Shown piece after piece: positions 17,466 to 26,541 of a stretch of 64,000 nucleotides of DNA. How positions within the stretch are numbered: position 1 is the first letter of the stretch; the number at the start of each line of letters is the position of its first letter. The notes under the pieces are model-generated. The model saw nothing but the letters and a program-made list of their open reading frames with translations, was not told where the DNA came from and searched no databases. The stretch is from Chloroflexota bacterium (GTDB lineage: Bacteria > Chloroflexota > Anaerolineae > Anaerolineales > UBA4823): contig JAJUJL010000001.1 in NCBI GenBank assembly GCA_029265355.1, positions 62,001-126,000 on the forward strand. The letters are read 5' to 3'. A program made the position numbers and the translations under genes.

Positions 17466-18746
17466 CTAGACCAGCAGCAGCAGCGGCTGTTCGATGTAGC
17501 GCGCCAGCGCCTGCAAGAATCGCGCCGCTTCAGCGCCGTCGCTGACCCGGTGGTCTACAGAGATCGTCGCATTCATGCGCATACCGGGCACAATTTGTCC
17601 GTCCTTGACCACCGGTATTTCCCGGGCGGAACCAACCGCCAGTATGGCTGCTTCGGGCGGATTGATGATGGCTATAAAGGACTCGACATCGAACATCCCC
17701 AGGTTGCTCACCGAGAAAGTCGACCCTTCGATCTCGTCTGGGCGAACCTTTCCATCTCGCGCCCGGGCTGCCATGCTGCGCACTTCCGCCGAGATTTGGC
17801 GCACAGACTTTCGATCGGTATCGCGGCACACCACCGTGAGCAAGCCGCCCTCGACGGCAACCGCAACGCCCACGTTGACCGCGCCATGGCGAATGATCTG
17901 GTCGCCTTTCAAGGTCGCGTTCAGGTTGGGAAACTCACGCAGCGCCAGGGCCACCGCCTTGAGCAGGTAATCGTTCACCGAGGTCTTCTCACCCTCGGGC
18001 AGCAGGGCATTGACCTCCTGGCGCAAGGCCATCACAGGCGCCATATCATACTGGTGCGTGACATAAAAATGGGGAGTCTGCTGCTTGGATTCAGTCATAC
18101 GCCGGCCAATGGCAGCCCGCAAGCGATTGACCTGTACGACCTGGTCCTCAGCGACCGGCCCAGGGGCAGCGGTCACCAGGGGCGGCGCAGCAGGGGCGGC
18201 TGGCTTCGCCGGAGCGGGTGCAGCGGCCTCGGCAACTGCGGCTGGCTGGTAGGTTTCGACATCTTTTTTGGTGATCCTGCCCCCCGGACCGCTTCCCTTG
18301 ATACGGCGCAAATCGAAGCCGCGCTCCTGCGCCATGCGCCGCGCCAGGGGTGAGGCTTTCACACCGCCTGGAAGCCCAATCTCAGGCTCAGCCTCGACCA
18401 CCGCGACAGTTTCCACCGCCGGGGCGTGCTCTGCAACCGACTCATCTAAAGCGGGTTTGGTTTCGCCGACTGAGTCGCCGGGCATGCTGCTCAAGTCGAC
18501 CTTTTCACCCGGCGCGCCCACCACCGCGATCGGATCATTCACGGGGACGATATCGCCTTCTTTCACCAGGTGGCGCAAAACAACGCCGTCATAAGCCGAC
18601 TCGACTTCGACGGTGGCTTTATCGGTTTCAATTTCGGCCAATACGCTTCCTTTTGCAACCGCCTCGCCTTCGGCAATCACCCAGCGCACCAGCGTACCCT
18701 CTGCCATGTCGAAGCCGAGCTTCGGCATGGTGACGATTTCTGCCAT
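17466..18746 (-). CDS. pdhC: Dihydrolipoamide acyltransferase (E2) of a pyruvate/2-oxoacid dehydrogenase complex
   Basis: 426-aa E2 with one lipoyl domain (residues 1-76; lipoylated Lys43 in ETDKATVE), a Pro/Ala-rich linker, a peripheral subunit-binding domain (about 129-166, SPLARRMA to GRITKKDV), a second Ala/Pro linker and the catalytic domain with SVDHRVSDG (His399, Asp403). It passes the acyl group from E1 to CoA. The start overlaps the E1-beta stop as TAATG, behind GGAGG. Pyruvate is the likeliest substrate, but branched-chain or acetoin use cannot be excluded by eye. No E3 gene is in the window. Confidence 0.93.
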   Translation of the reverse strand: MAEIVTMPKLGFDMAEGTLVRWVIAEGEAVAKGSVLAEIETDKATVEVESAYDGVVLRHLVKEGDIVPVNDPIAVVGAPGEKVDLSSMPGDSVGETKPALDESVAEHAPAVETVAVVEAEPEIGLPGGVKASPLARRMAQERGFDLRRIKGSGPGGRITKKDVETYQPAAVAEAAAPAPAKPAAPAAPPLVTAAPGPVAEDQVVQVNRLRAAIGRRMTESKQQTPHFYVTHQYDMAPVMALRQEVNALLPEGEKTSVNDYLLKAVALALREFPNLNATLKGDQIIRHGAVNVGVAVAVEGGLLTVVCRDTDRKSVRQISAEVRSMAARARDGKVRPDEIEGSTFSVSNLGMFDVESFIAIINPPEAAILAVGSAREIPVVKDGQIVPGMRMNATISVDHRVSDGAEAARFLQALARYIEQPLLLLV

Positions 18747-19717
18747 TAGAGCACCTCCTTGACTGCCTTCACAATGTCCTCGATCTGAGGCAGCGCCATT
18801 TGTTCCAGGGTGCGGTTATAAGGCAGTGGAACTTCTTTTTGCGCCACCCGCTGTATCGGAGCATCGACATAGTCGAAGGCTTCCTCGTAGATGCGCGCCG
18901 CCACTTCCGAGCCCACCCCATAGGAGCGCCAACCCTCTTCCACGATCACGGCGCGGTTGGTCTTCTTGAACGATTCCAGCACCGGTCCCATATCCAACGG
19001 GCGCAGGCTGCGCAGGTCAACGATTTCTGCCTCGATGCCTTCTTTTGCCAGTTGATCGGCCGCCTTGGTGGACAGCTCCAGCATCTTGCTGTAGGTGATG
19101 ATGGTGACATCCTTGCCTGGGCGCTGCACCTTGGATTTACCCAACGGGATCACGTAATCGCCCTCTGGAACTTCACCGCGCACCTGGTAGAGGGTAGCAT
19201 GCTCAATGAACAAGACCGGATCGTTGGAGCGGATCGCAGCCTTCAGCAGCCCCTTGGCGTCTTCTGGTGTGCCCGGAGCGACCACCTTCAGGCCCGGAAA
19301 ATGTGCAAACACGGCATCCGGCGTCTGCGAGTGGGTAGCGCCCAACTGGCGACCGCCGCCGCCAACCGCGCGGATCACCATCGGCAGCACAAACTGCCCT
19401 CCAAACATATAGTGCAGCTTGGCAGCTTCGTTGACAATATGATCCATGGCCGAGAAAGCGAAATTGATGGTCATCAATTCAGCCACCGGGCGAGTGCCGG
19501 TCAAGGCCGCACCGATTGCGCCGCCGATGATCGCTGCCTCAGCAATCGGGGTATCTCGAACGCGCTCTGGACCGAAGTGGTCATAGAACCCTTTGGTCAC
19601 CGCGTAGGTTCCACCCCAAACTCCGACTTCTTCCCCCAGGATAAATACACTTGGATCGCGCTCCATTTCCTCCCATAAGGCCTGGGAAATGGCTTCGCGC
19701 ATGGTAATTCGGGCCAT
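18746..19717 (-). CDS. pdhB: 2-oxoacid (pyruvate) dehydrogenase E1 beta subunit
   Basis: 323-aa beta subunit of the thiamine-diphosphate E1 heterotetramer. Typical segments are FILGEEVGVWGGTY, PIAEAAIIGGAIGAAL, and the C-terminal VIVEEGWRSYGVG. TGAGGA lies before the ATG. It partners the E1-alpha encoded 75 bases upstream and is translationally coupled to E2. Confidence 0.94.
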   Translation of the reverse strand: MARITMREAISQALWEEMERDPSVFILGEEVGVWGGTYAVTKGFYDHFGPERVRDTPIAEAAIIGGAIGAALTGTRPVAELMTINFAFSAMDHIVNEAAKLHYMFGGQFVLPMVIRAVGGGGRQLGATHSQTPDAVFAHFPGLKVVAPGTPEDAKGLLKAAIRSNDPVLFIEHATLYQVRGEVPEGDYVIPLGKSKVQRPGKDVTIITYSKMLELSTKAADQLAKEGIEAEIVDLRSLRPLDMGPVLESFKKTNRAVIVEEGWRSYGVGSEVAARIYEEAFDYVDAPIQRVAQKEVPLPYNRTLEQMALPQIEDIVKAVKEVL

Positions 19718-19792
19718 AATTTTTCCTCAGTTGATAATCACTTTGATCTGAATCGCATGTTTTATCCAGCCGGCAGTGAGACTGCGATGCCA

Positions 19793-20755
19793 TCAATCAG
19801 CATCGACATAAATGTGCTGGAACAACATCTCCGCTGGCGGTTCGGGGCTGCTTTCGGCAAACTGCACTGCATCCAACGTGGTTTCATTTGCCCGTTGGTC
19901 AACCTCGTTCAGCTCGCTCTCGGTTGCGATGGCGTGATCAACCAGGTAGCGCCGGTAGATGCCGATCGGGTCATTCTCCTGCCATTGACGCACTTCCTCT
20001 GCCTTGCGGTAGCGTTCTGGGTCGCCCATGGAATGCCCACGGAAACGGTAGGTGACGATTTCCAGAAAATACGGCCCTTTGCCGCTGCGCACATAAGCGA
20101 TGGCTTCCTCAGAAGCCTTGCGCACCGCCAACACATCCATACCATCGACCCTGCTGCTGGGGATCGAGTAGCCTTCGGCTTTTTGGCGGATCTCGGAGAC
20201 CGCAGAAGCGCGTTCAACAGCAGTTCCCATACCGTACTGGTTGTTTTCGCACACCCACAACACCGGTAAATTCCACACCTTGGAGAGGTTGAGCGCCTCG
20301 TGGAAATAACCAATGTTGGTTGCGCCATCGCCAAACATACAGATGGTCACTCCGTCGTTCTTTTGGTATTGATCACCCAATGCCAGTCCTGCCGCGATGG
20401 GCAGGTGCGCGCCGACAATGGCATGGCCACCCCAAAAGTTTTTATTCACGTCCGCCATGTGCATCGAACCGCCCTTGCCCTTGCTGGAACCGGTCACCTT
20501 ACCTAGCAGCTCAGCAACCACTTCGCGGGCGCTCAAGCCGCAGTTGATCGCCACACCGTGGTCCCGGTAGGCGGTGATCACGCGATCTTGCGGTTGGCGC
20601 GCAGAGATCAGCCCAGTGCTGACCGCTTCCTGGCCGATGTAAAGATGCAAGAAACCGCCAATTTTACCCTGCTGGTAAAGCTGAGCTGCTTGCTCTTCAA
20701 CCAGGCGGATCAGCACCATCTGATAATACAATTCGAGGTGCTCCTCTTTTTTCAT
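19793..20755 (-). CDS. pdhA: 2-oxoacid (pyruvate) dehydrogenase E1 alpha subunit
   Basis: 320-aa subunit that binds thiamine diphosphate through GDGATNIGYFHEALN and ends the motif with ENNQYGMGT; the HSMGDPERYR phosphorylation-loop region is also present. The reading frame is open to 20953, but the family starts at the EEHLELYYQMVLIR helix, and the extension would run through the structured leader, so ATG 20755 (with AAGGTTAGC upstream) is chosen. First gene of the E1-alpha/E1-beta/E2 operon. Confidence 0.94.
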   Translation of the reverse strand: MKKEEHLELYYQMVLIRLVEEQAAQLYQQGKIGGFLHLYIGQEAVSTGLISARQPQDRVITAYRDHGVAINCGLSAREVVAELLGKVTGSSKGKGGSMHMADVNKNFWGGHAIVGAHLPIAAGLALGDQYQKNDGVTICMFGDGATNIGYFHEALNLSKVWNLPVLWVCENNQYGMGTAVERASAVSEIRQKAEGYSIPSSRVDGMDVLAVRKASEEAIAYVRSGKGPYFLEIVTYRFRGHSMGDPERYRKAEEVRQWQENDPIGIYRRYLVDHAIATESELNEVDQRANETTLDAVQFAESSPEPPAEMLFQHIYVDAD

Positions 20756-20797
20756 TTTGCTAACCTTTCGTTTCTCAATAATTTCCCGCGTAATAAC

Positions 20798-20879
20798 GCC
20801 GGCTAAAAGCCGGCATTTTTTATAGTCACGCGCTTGCAGAGAGCAGTGACATCCCCTGATGGATGCTAAGGTGCTCTGC
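20798..20879 (-). ncRNA. Structured 5' leader of the pdh operon (two hairpins)
   Basis: Between a likely transcription start near 20905 and the pdhA start lie two hairpins. The first is nested: GCAGAGCA pairs with TGCTCTCTGC (20872-20879 with 20836-20845, a 2-base bulge), enclosing CATCC/GGATG (20861-20865 with 20850-20854). The second is GCCGGC-TTTTA-GCCGGC (20798-20814). On the minus strand no T-run follows the second hairpin; the T-run is on its other side. I do not recognise a known riboswitch. Confidence 0.4.
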
Positions 20880-20911
20880 CCCACAATTAGCTTGGCAAAA
20901 TCTCGACCAAA

Positions 20912-20917
20912 ATTATA
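20912..20917 (-). promoter_or_regulatory. Extended -10 promoter element of the pdh operon
   Basis: Minus-strand TGGTATAAT: TATAAT at 20912-20917 with the upstream TG of an extended -10. No good -35 is seen. It gives a leader of about 150 bases before pdhA. Confidence 0.5.
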
Positions 20918-20987
20918 CCAGATATCCAGATTTGATCGTCTGAAATTCCCCACCCAGCGCTGAGGCAGGATGCGGAAAGCGACTGCT

Positions 20988-21392
20988 TTAACCTGTGGTT
21001 CCCCACCCGATCTCTTCAGCGGCGCGGAAAATATCAGTGACTGAGATCAATCCGATCAGGTTGCCATCCGAGTCTGCCACAGGCATGTGATGAATGCCGC
21101 GTTTTGCCATCTCGATTGAGCACGTTTTCAAATCCCATTCAGGGTCGGCGGTCGCCACTGGGGCCGTCATGATTTCACCGGTGGTGATTTCAGCCGGGTT
21201 GCGCTCGGCGGCGATAATTTTGTCGCGAATATCGGTCGTCGTGATAATCCCAAAGGTATTTTGCCCCGGACGGTTGACCACCAGGCTATGAATATTGCGC
21301 CGCCGCATCAGTGTCAGTGCATAAGACACGCTGCTGTCCGCGTCCACCACCACCACAGGGCTGCTCATCCAATCGCGCACTTTTTTCGGCAT
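20988..21392 (-). CDS. CBS-domain pair protein
   Basis: 134-aa stand-alone Bateman module: two CBS domains (about residues 8-60 and 73-128) with the recurring pattern HSLVV..FGIITTTDIRDK and HHMPVAD..LIGLISVTDIF. Such proteins sense AMP, ATP or SAM-type ligands and often act on a partner. GGAGGTGGTT precedes the ATG. It lies 68 bases behind the sigma-like membrane protein gene and upstream of the pdh promoter, so it may belong with either neighbour. Confidence 0.88.
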   Translation of the reverse strand: MPKKVRDWMSSPVVVVDADSSVSYALTLMRRRNIHSLVVNRPGQNTFGIITTTDIRDKIIAAERNPAEITTGEIMTAPVATADPEWDLKTCSIEMAKRGIHHMPVADSDGNLIGLISVTDIFRAAEEIGWGTTG

Positions 21393-21460
21393 ATAACCAC
21401 CTCCAATCGATCATTCACCGCACTCGGTGGTGCAAATTATACTGCAAACGTCCAGATTGG

Positions 21461-24034
21461 TTATTGCTCATCGCCCACCGGCGGCAGCACGCAACCATCC
21501 AGGCCGGTCATCAGCGGGGGGTATTTGATTCCCCAGGCATAGGTCGGTGAATCGGGCGGGATGGCGCGCATTTCCCGGTCATACACCCCTTTATAGGTGA
21601 TCTCCCCATCGCTCAGGCGGACAATGAAAAACGAGTCATTCGCTCCCAGCAAGCCGAGCTCTGCGCCATCTGGGCTCCAAACAAAATTGGATGCCCCCTG
21701 GGAAAGCGCGATAACTTTCCGGTTCTCGGCGGTGCGTGTGTTGTGGAGGTAAAGTCCACAATCCGTTCGCTGCGCAGGGCAAGCCCAGAAGGCAATTTGC
21801 TCGCCATCTGGCGAGATGGCAAACATGGAAGAAATCTGGCTGGGTTCGGGCATCGGGCGCCGGAGTTCGCTGGGCTGTGACAATCGCAGGTAATGCGCGC
21901 CGTAACTCGCTGCTGGGGCGTCTTCCAGATGGGTGAGCGCCTGGCTGAAGACCACCAGGTCGCCATCCGCCGAGCGCTGGCACCACAGATCCCAGGGCAT
22001 GCCCAGGTGGAGGGTGGTGAGAAGGGTATCCTCAAGATAAAGCAGGGTGCCAAAGGAAGCAGAGCTCTGCAGCGCAGCGTGCGGCGCAGGAAAGCGAAAG
22101 CTGAGTCGGTTGTTTTTCGACGCCGCCTGGGCTAAAGGCGAGGCAGCCAACAGCGAGGATGAATTTTCTGCCAGCCCTGTTCCCCAGGCCGGGAAGATAG
22201 CGCCATCCAGCTCTGGCATACCACGGTGATCGCGGGCGAAGTTGCCTCGCCAGGGCAGCGCCGTGTCGAACAATTCCTGCGGAAAATCCACATCCACGGC
22301 CATATTCATCACGATAGCATCATTGGGGAGAGGCACATCCAGCGCTTCGGCAACCGTCTCGCTATTGAGACGCCGCTGCCGCAGCAGCAATCCGGTTTGC
22401 TGGTCAATCCACAAGAATGATCGCCGGCCACCCAGGTCGCTTGTTTGAGAGACGACCCAGGATGAGCGCCCGGCAATCTCACCCTCGCCCAGCAGTTCAT
22501 AGCGCATGCCGCGCAAATGCTCCGTCTCGCTGAACAGCAACGAAAGGCCAAACAGAAAGGTAATATCGATCGGCTCTTCAAAAGCTCGCACGGAAACTCG
22601 CTCGAACCAGCGATTGCCCTTGCCGGGGCGGGCGACATACACGCCGCCGCCGTTGTTGAGCATAATCTCCGTTGGCCAGCCGCCAGCAGGACCCGTAATC
22701 AGCAAGTACTGGCTGCGGCTGAACCAGAGCTGCATACGCGAGAGTTTTATCGGCGCCTGAGGTTGCTCAGATGATCCAGTGACCAATAACACATCCATCC
22801 AGATCGTGTTCGCCGGTTGATGGATCAGTTGCAGCATGTGTCGCACCTGGTCCGAGGTGACCGGCGGCGCCAGCGTCGCCTGGGATGGGAGTGGGGTGAC
22901 CGGCGTGGCTTTTGGGGGTTGTGAGCGCAGGACGCCCGGAATGATCAGACGCTGCCACCTTGCCAGGCGATCTTCTGGCGCGATCCGATTCAGGCTGCGC
23001 AGCTCTTCAACGCTGACCTCAAACTGCGCCGCCACGTCCTCCAACGTTTCACCCAGCGTGGCCAGGTAAAAGACCCCGCTGGGAGTCGGCGTGGGGGTTG
23101 GTGCCTGGGTGGGCGAAGGGGATGGCTGGTGGGTGCGCGTGGGCATGGGCTTCAGCGCACGCTCTTCCAAGATCTCCGTTGGCTGGCTGGGAAATGCAGG
23201 AAGCTGAGATGGTTCGGGGATCTGCAGCGGGCCAGATCCCAGGAAAAATCTGCTCCCGCCCCAAACCAACAGGCCAATCAATACCAGGCCGATGAGCAGC
23301 ACCCCAACCTCTTTGAGGCTGGCGTATGCCTGGCGAAACAATTTTGCCCGCCGGGCATGCATCTCCAACTTGCCCAAGAGAAAGGGTTCATCGTATTCAG
23401 GGGGTGGATCGCTGGCCCATAGCTGATGGATCACCTGAGTGGTGCGCGAGTGTGTCTTTTCGAAGCTCTCATCGTTGCTGCTCTGCTGAATGCGTTCCAG
23501 GCCGCGGGTAACTGCCGCTTGAACAGCCGGCGCGGGAAGATTGAGCAATTGCGCAGCCCGCTCGATGCCCCAACCGGGCAGGCTCGCAAGAAGAATAGCC
23601 CGCCGTTCGGGAGCCAGCAGCGCCTGGAGACGTTCACAGATCAAACGATCTTCCTCAATAAATTGCGACCAGGCTGGCGCGCCAGTGAACTGCCCCGGCA
23701 TACGCAGCGCAATCTCTAAATTTTTCCAGCGTCGCTCACTCTCTTCCATCTGCTGGAGCTGGTTCCAGGCATGACGGTACAGCCAGGCATCGACGCCCAT
23801 CTCACTCCGGTAGGTGTGCAAATAGCTGGCGAGTCGCAGAAATATGCGCTGCACAGCTAAAAGGGCAGCCTCGCGGCTGCCCAAAATGACCAGCGATAGC
23901 TGGTACACCGGCTCATAATAGGCTTTTGCCAGGTTCTGCATCAGGTAGTTCAGGCTCACCTGTCCGGACTGCAGCATCCATTCCAGGTCTGGTGATAATT
24001 CTGGGAGGGGATCAGGATCTTGTAAATAACGCAT
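21461..24034 (-). CDS. Single-pass membrane protein: sigma-70-like N-domain, LysM, sensor-like C-domain (paralogue 2)
   Basis: 857 aa. Residues 25-110 look like sigma-70 region 2 and 125-185 like region 4 (a helix-turn-helix around GWGIERAAQLLNLPAPAVQAA). A membrane helix lies at about 243-260, then a Pro/Thr/Ser linker (271-319), a LysM-like module (322-367, LGETLEDVAAQFEVSVEELRSLN in part) and a large extracytoplasmic part. The latter has a LolA/RseB-like feel (FSRSQYLLITGPAGG) and WD40/TolB-like SPDG repeats near the end. Its C-terminus ends LDGC-LPPV like its neighbour. GGAG precedes the ATG. I infer a one-chain ECF sigma/sensor; the sigma part may be degenerate. Not matched to a named family. 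Confidence 0.7.
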   Translation of the reverse strand: MRYLQDPDPLPELSPDLEWMLQSGQVSLNYLMQNLAKAYYEPVYQLSLVILGSREAALLAVQRIFLRLASYLHTYRSEMGVDAWLYRHAWNQLQQMEESERRWKNLEIALRMPGQFTGAPAWSQFIEEDRLICERLQALLAPERRAILLASLPGWGIERAAQLLNLPAPAVQAAVTRGLERIQQSSNDESFEKTHSRTTQVIHQLWASDPPPEYDEPFLLGKLEMHARRAKLFRQAYASLKEVGVLLIGLVLIGLLVWGGSRFFLGSGPLQIPEPSQLPAFPSQPTEILEERALKPMPTRTHQPSPSPTQAPTPTPTPSGVFYLATLGETLEDVAAQFEVSVEELRSLNRIAPEDRLARWQRLIIPGVLRSQPPKATPVTPLPSQATLAPPVTSDQVRHMLQLIHQPANTIWMDVLLVTGSSEQPQAPIKLSRMQLWFSRSQYLLITGPAGGWPTEIMLNNGGGVYVARPGKGNRWFERVSVRAFEEPIDITFLFGLSLLFSETEHLRGMRYELLGEGEIAGRSSWVVSQTSDLGGRRSFLWIDQQTGLLLRQRRLNSETVAEALDVPLPNDAIVMNMAVDVDFPQELFDTALPWRGNFARDHRGMPELDGAIFPAWGTGLAENSSSLLAASPLAQAASKNNRLSFRFPAPHAALQSSASFGTLLYLEDTLLTTLHLGMPWDLWCQRSADGDLVVFSQALTHLEDAPAASYGAHYLRLSQPSELRRPMPEPSQISSMFAISPDGEQIAFWACPAQRTDCGLYLHNTRTAENRKVIALSQGASNFVWSPDGAELGLLGANDSFFIVRLSDGEITYKGVYDREMRAIPPDSPTYAWGIKYPPLMTGLDGCVLPPVGDEQ

Positions 24035-24092
24035 GGATTTGCTCCACCAATAAAAAGCGCCCTATCGAATTCCCCCCAATCTTATCACTATT

Positions 24093-26339
24093 TCAGGGTA
24101 GAACTGGCGGCAACCGGCAGCTTTCCAGGCCGCCTGCCTCCACAACCGGTTCTGACAACCAGGCGAACTCTTCGGGTCTCAGCGCTTCTCTGTCTTCCTG
24201 CTGCAGGTTCTCTGTGTAGCGGATCACAAAGTTGGTCAGGTCGAGCACCACCTGCTCATTGTAAAACCAACGAATAAAACCGAGGGCTGTGCCATCCGGA
24301 CTCCACCGAAAAGATGTGGCGTAATCCGAATACCACAATACAGGCGCTCCACGCCTTGCCAGGTCGGCAATATAAATACCACACTGTGGTTTGTCCTCCC
24401 AACAGCCCCAAAATGCCAGGTAATTCCCATCGGGGGAGAAAGCAAAGTCTCTACCCACTTCTCGGTGTTCAGGTAGCAATGCCAGGGGTTGATACACCCC
24501 ATCCACAGGCTGCGTCAGGTCCAGCCAACGCAACCTGCCAGAAGGATACGGCGCTGCCTGCGGCATTTCCAACAGAGCCAATTTGCTGCCATCCGGCGAG
24601 CGCTGGCAGAGCAAATTCCAGGGGTTGGCAAGCACAGCCTCGCCAAGGAAATTTTTTCCGGCAAAGATCTCGACTGGAACGAATCTCACATCCCTGAAAC
24701 TGACACCCTCAGAGATCATCTCACCCTGGCTGCGCCATTGAAAGTTGAGCTCGCTTTTCGAAAAATCGATCTCTTGCTGTGTGGTGATACGTTCCAGCGC
24801 CTGGCGCGTGGGTGAAAGCTCGACTGCCGGCAGCAGTTCTACCTCATCCGGGAGCAGCGGCAGTCCGCTGTAATCGCGCACAAAATTGGTCGGCAGCATG
24901 CCCGACTCAAAGATCGATAACATGGGCTTCGGTTCGTAAGCGACCTGGGTAAAAACCCCTTCACGAAAGACAAGGCCAGTCTCAGGATCATATTCCCGCA
25001 GCCCCAGGATCACGCCTTTGACGCGATCCAGCGCGAGGCGGTATGCCATACCATCGTCGATGACCGATACCCATACCACCGGCTGCCCCGCGATCAGCCC
25101 AATTTGGAGCGGGGAGATCTCATCAGGACCGTTGATCCAGGTCTTTGGCTGGAGCAACCGCGCCAGGATGGAGAAATCGCTCAACGGCTGTCCTCCCAAC
25201 TGGTGGACAGTCCCCTCTTCCAGGTTCCGCAGATAGCGGACGCCACCCTCCTGAAAGAATACACGCGTGACACGCTTACCGGCTGGACCGCTCAAGATCA
25301 CGATGCGATCCGGTTGGTTGAACCAGATCTGCTCGCGCTGAATTTCGGGCGGTCCGACATACCCAACCGGCCCGTAGTCGTAGATCAAGGCTTCAGCCCA
25401 CAGGTTCTGCCAGGTATCCTGGCTGCCCATCAAGCGAGCGCGCACCTGGGCATCTGAAGATGCGAGGCCTAATGGCACGGGGGTCTTCACCGGCCTGGGC
25501 GTGGGTGTGATGTACACCAGGCGAGTGACGACAACCGTCTGGGCGATGAAGGGATTCGGGGTTTGCCGTGTAGCGTAACGCCCGCTGATCCAGATGATGC
25601 CGGCTGCGAGCGCAATCATCCCCACCACGGCTGCCAATTGTTGGAGCAAGCGCATCGCATCCTGCTGGCGCTGCTGCTGCTCGAGGCGATTCAGCACGGT
25701 GCTCACCAGTCGCGTCTGCTCATCGGGCGTGAGCTCGATCTTCGGCCACAGCTCCGCCAACGCTTTACCAATTCGCCCACCGCCGCCGCCTTCTATTTCC
25801 ACAGCGACATCCATCACCCTGTGCGTGCGCATCAAACGATGACGGATAGGTTCCAAGCTGGTCTGAAGCAGCTCTGCCAGGTCCTCGTCTGGCAGCTCAA
25901 AAAGCTCTGAAAGCAGCAAGATTTCCAGGTCGCTGGAGGTCAGGGTTCTTAATGCTCGTCGAAACTTCATCCGCTCAGGATCCACCCGGATTGGAGGAGT
26001 GCGGTTCGTTTGCCAGACGGTCTGCCTCCGAGAAGGGCGCCTGAGCTGGCGGCGGCAGTTCTGCAGTGTCAGATTCGCCAACCAGGCCTGGGCGCTGGCA
26101 TGCTGGCGGCATTCGTGTCTCTGTGTTGCCGCCTGGAAGATGGTATCCAAAGCCGCCTGCTCCGCAAGCTCAGGATCCCCTAACAAAATCAGGCAGCGAT
26201 GATGAAGTGTGACGTAAAATTCTTTGACCAGGAAGTCGACGATCATCTCTGGCGTGGATTGGGAGCTGCGCAGTACCCATTCCAGGTCTGATTCGAATTC
26301 GTCCTCTGGATCGAACAAGAGAACATCCTCTCGGTCCAT
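24093..26339 (-). CDS. Single-pass membrane protein: sigma-70-like N-domain and sensor-like C-domain (paralogue 1)
   Basis: 748 aa from the start that aligns with its neighbour (DLEWVLRSSQ against DLEWMLQSGQ). Region 2-like residues 20-100 and region 4-like 125-175, an acidic/glycine stretch, a basic helix, then a membrane helix at about 234-252. The outside part repeats blocks of the next gene: QIWFNQPDRIVILSGPAG, NPWNLLCQRSPDG, FAFSPDGNYLAFWGC, FRWSPDGTALGF and a final SCRLPPV. It has no LysM. The frame is open to a GTG at 26423 without a ribosome-binding site there; 26339 has only a weak one. Followed after 58 bases by the paralogue, probably one operon. Confidence 0.68.
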   Translation of the reverse strand: MDREDVLLFDPEDEFESDLEWVLRSSQSTPEMIVDFLVKEFYVTLHHRCLILLGDPELAEQAALDTIFQAATQRHECRQHASAQAWLANLTLQNCRRQLRRPSRRQTVWQTNRTPPIRVDPERMKFRRALRTLTSSDLEILLLSELFELPDEDLAELLQTSLEPIRHRLMRTHRVMDVAVEIEGGGGGRIGKALAELWPKIELTPDEQTRLVSTVLNRLEQQQRQQDAMRLLQQLAAVVGMIALAAGIIWISGRYATRQTPNPFIAQTVVVTRLVYITPTPRPVKTPVPLGLASSDAQVRARLMGSQDTWQNLWAEALIYDYGPVGYVGPPEIQREQIWFNQPDRIVILSGPAGKRVTRVFFQEGGVRYLRNLEEGTVHQLGGQPLSDFSILARLLQPKTWINGPDEISPLQIGLIAGQPVVWVSVIDDGMAYRLALDRVKGVILGLREYDPETGLVFREGVFTQVAYEPKPMLSIFESGMLPTNFVRDYSGLPLLPDEVELLPAVELSPTRQALERITTQQEIDFSKSELNFQWRSQGEMISEGVSFRDVRFVPVEIFAGKNFLGEAVLANPWNLLCQRSPDGSKLALLEMPQAAPYPSGRLRWLDLTQPVDGVYQPLALLPEHREVGRDFAFSPDGNYLAFWGCWEDKPQCGIYIADLARRGAPVLWYSDYATSFRWSPDGTALGFIRWFYNEQVVLDLTNFVIRYTENLQQEDREALRPEEFAWLSEPVVEAGGLESCRLPPVLP

Positions 26340-26506
26340 AATATCGATTCTACCCAAATAATCTTCCACCTTCACCACAAAACCGGTTCGGATTTTCCCT
26401 TCTGCCCTCCTATGCAAACTCACCCGATCCAGGCATTATAACGAAACTTATCGCCTCAAAGCACGTAGATCTGATTGTGCCTGTTTTCACCAGGCGCTGA
26501 CCGCAC

Positions 26507-26534
26507 TTGAACGGCCTCAATAATGGGATATACT
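26507..26534 (+). promoter_or_regulatory. Sigma-70 promoter placed for leaderless expression of the YhfC-type protease gene
   Basis: TTGAAC (26507-26512), 16-base spacer, TATACT (26529-26534). Only 7 bases separate the -10 from ATG 26542, so transcription should begin at or next to the start codon; no Shine-Dalgarno is present. Confidence 0.6.
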
Positions 26535-26541
26535 TTCCAAT

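Noticed and set aside
20756-20953. 66-residue N-terminal extension of pdhA
   Set aside because: Would translate through the leader hairpins and is absent from the E1-alpha family.
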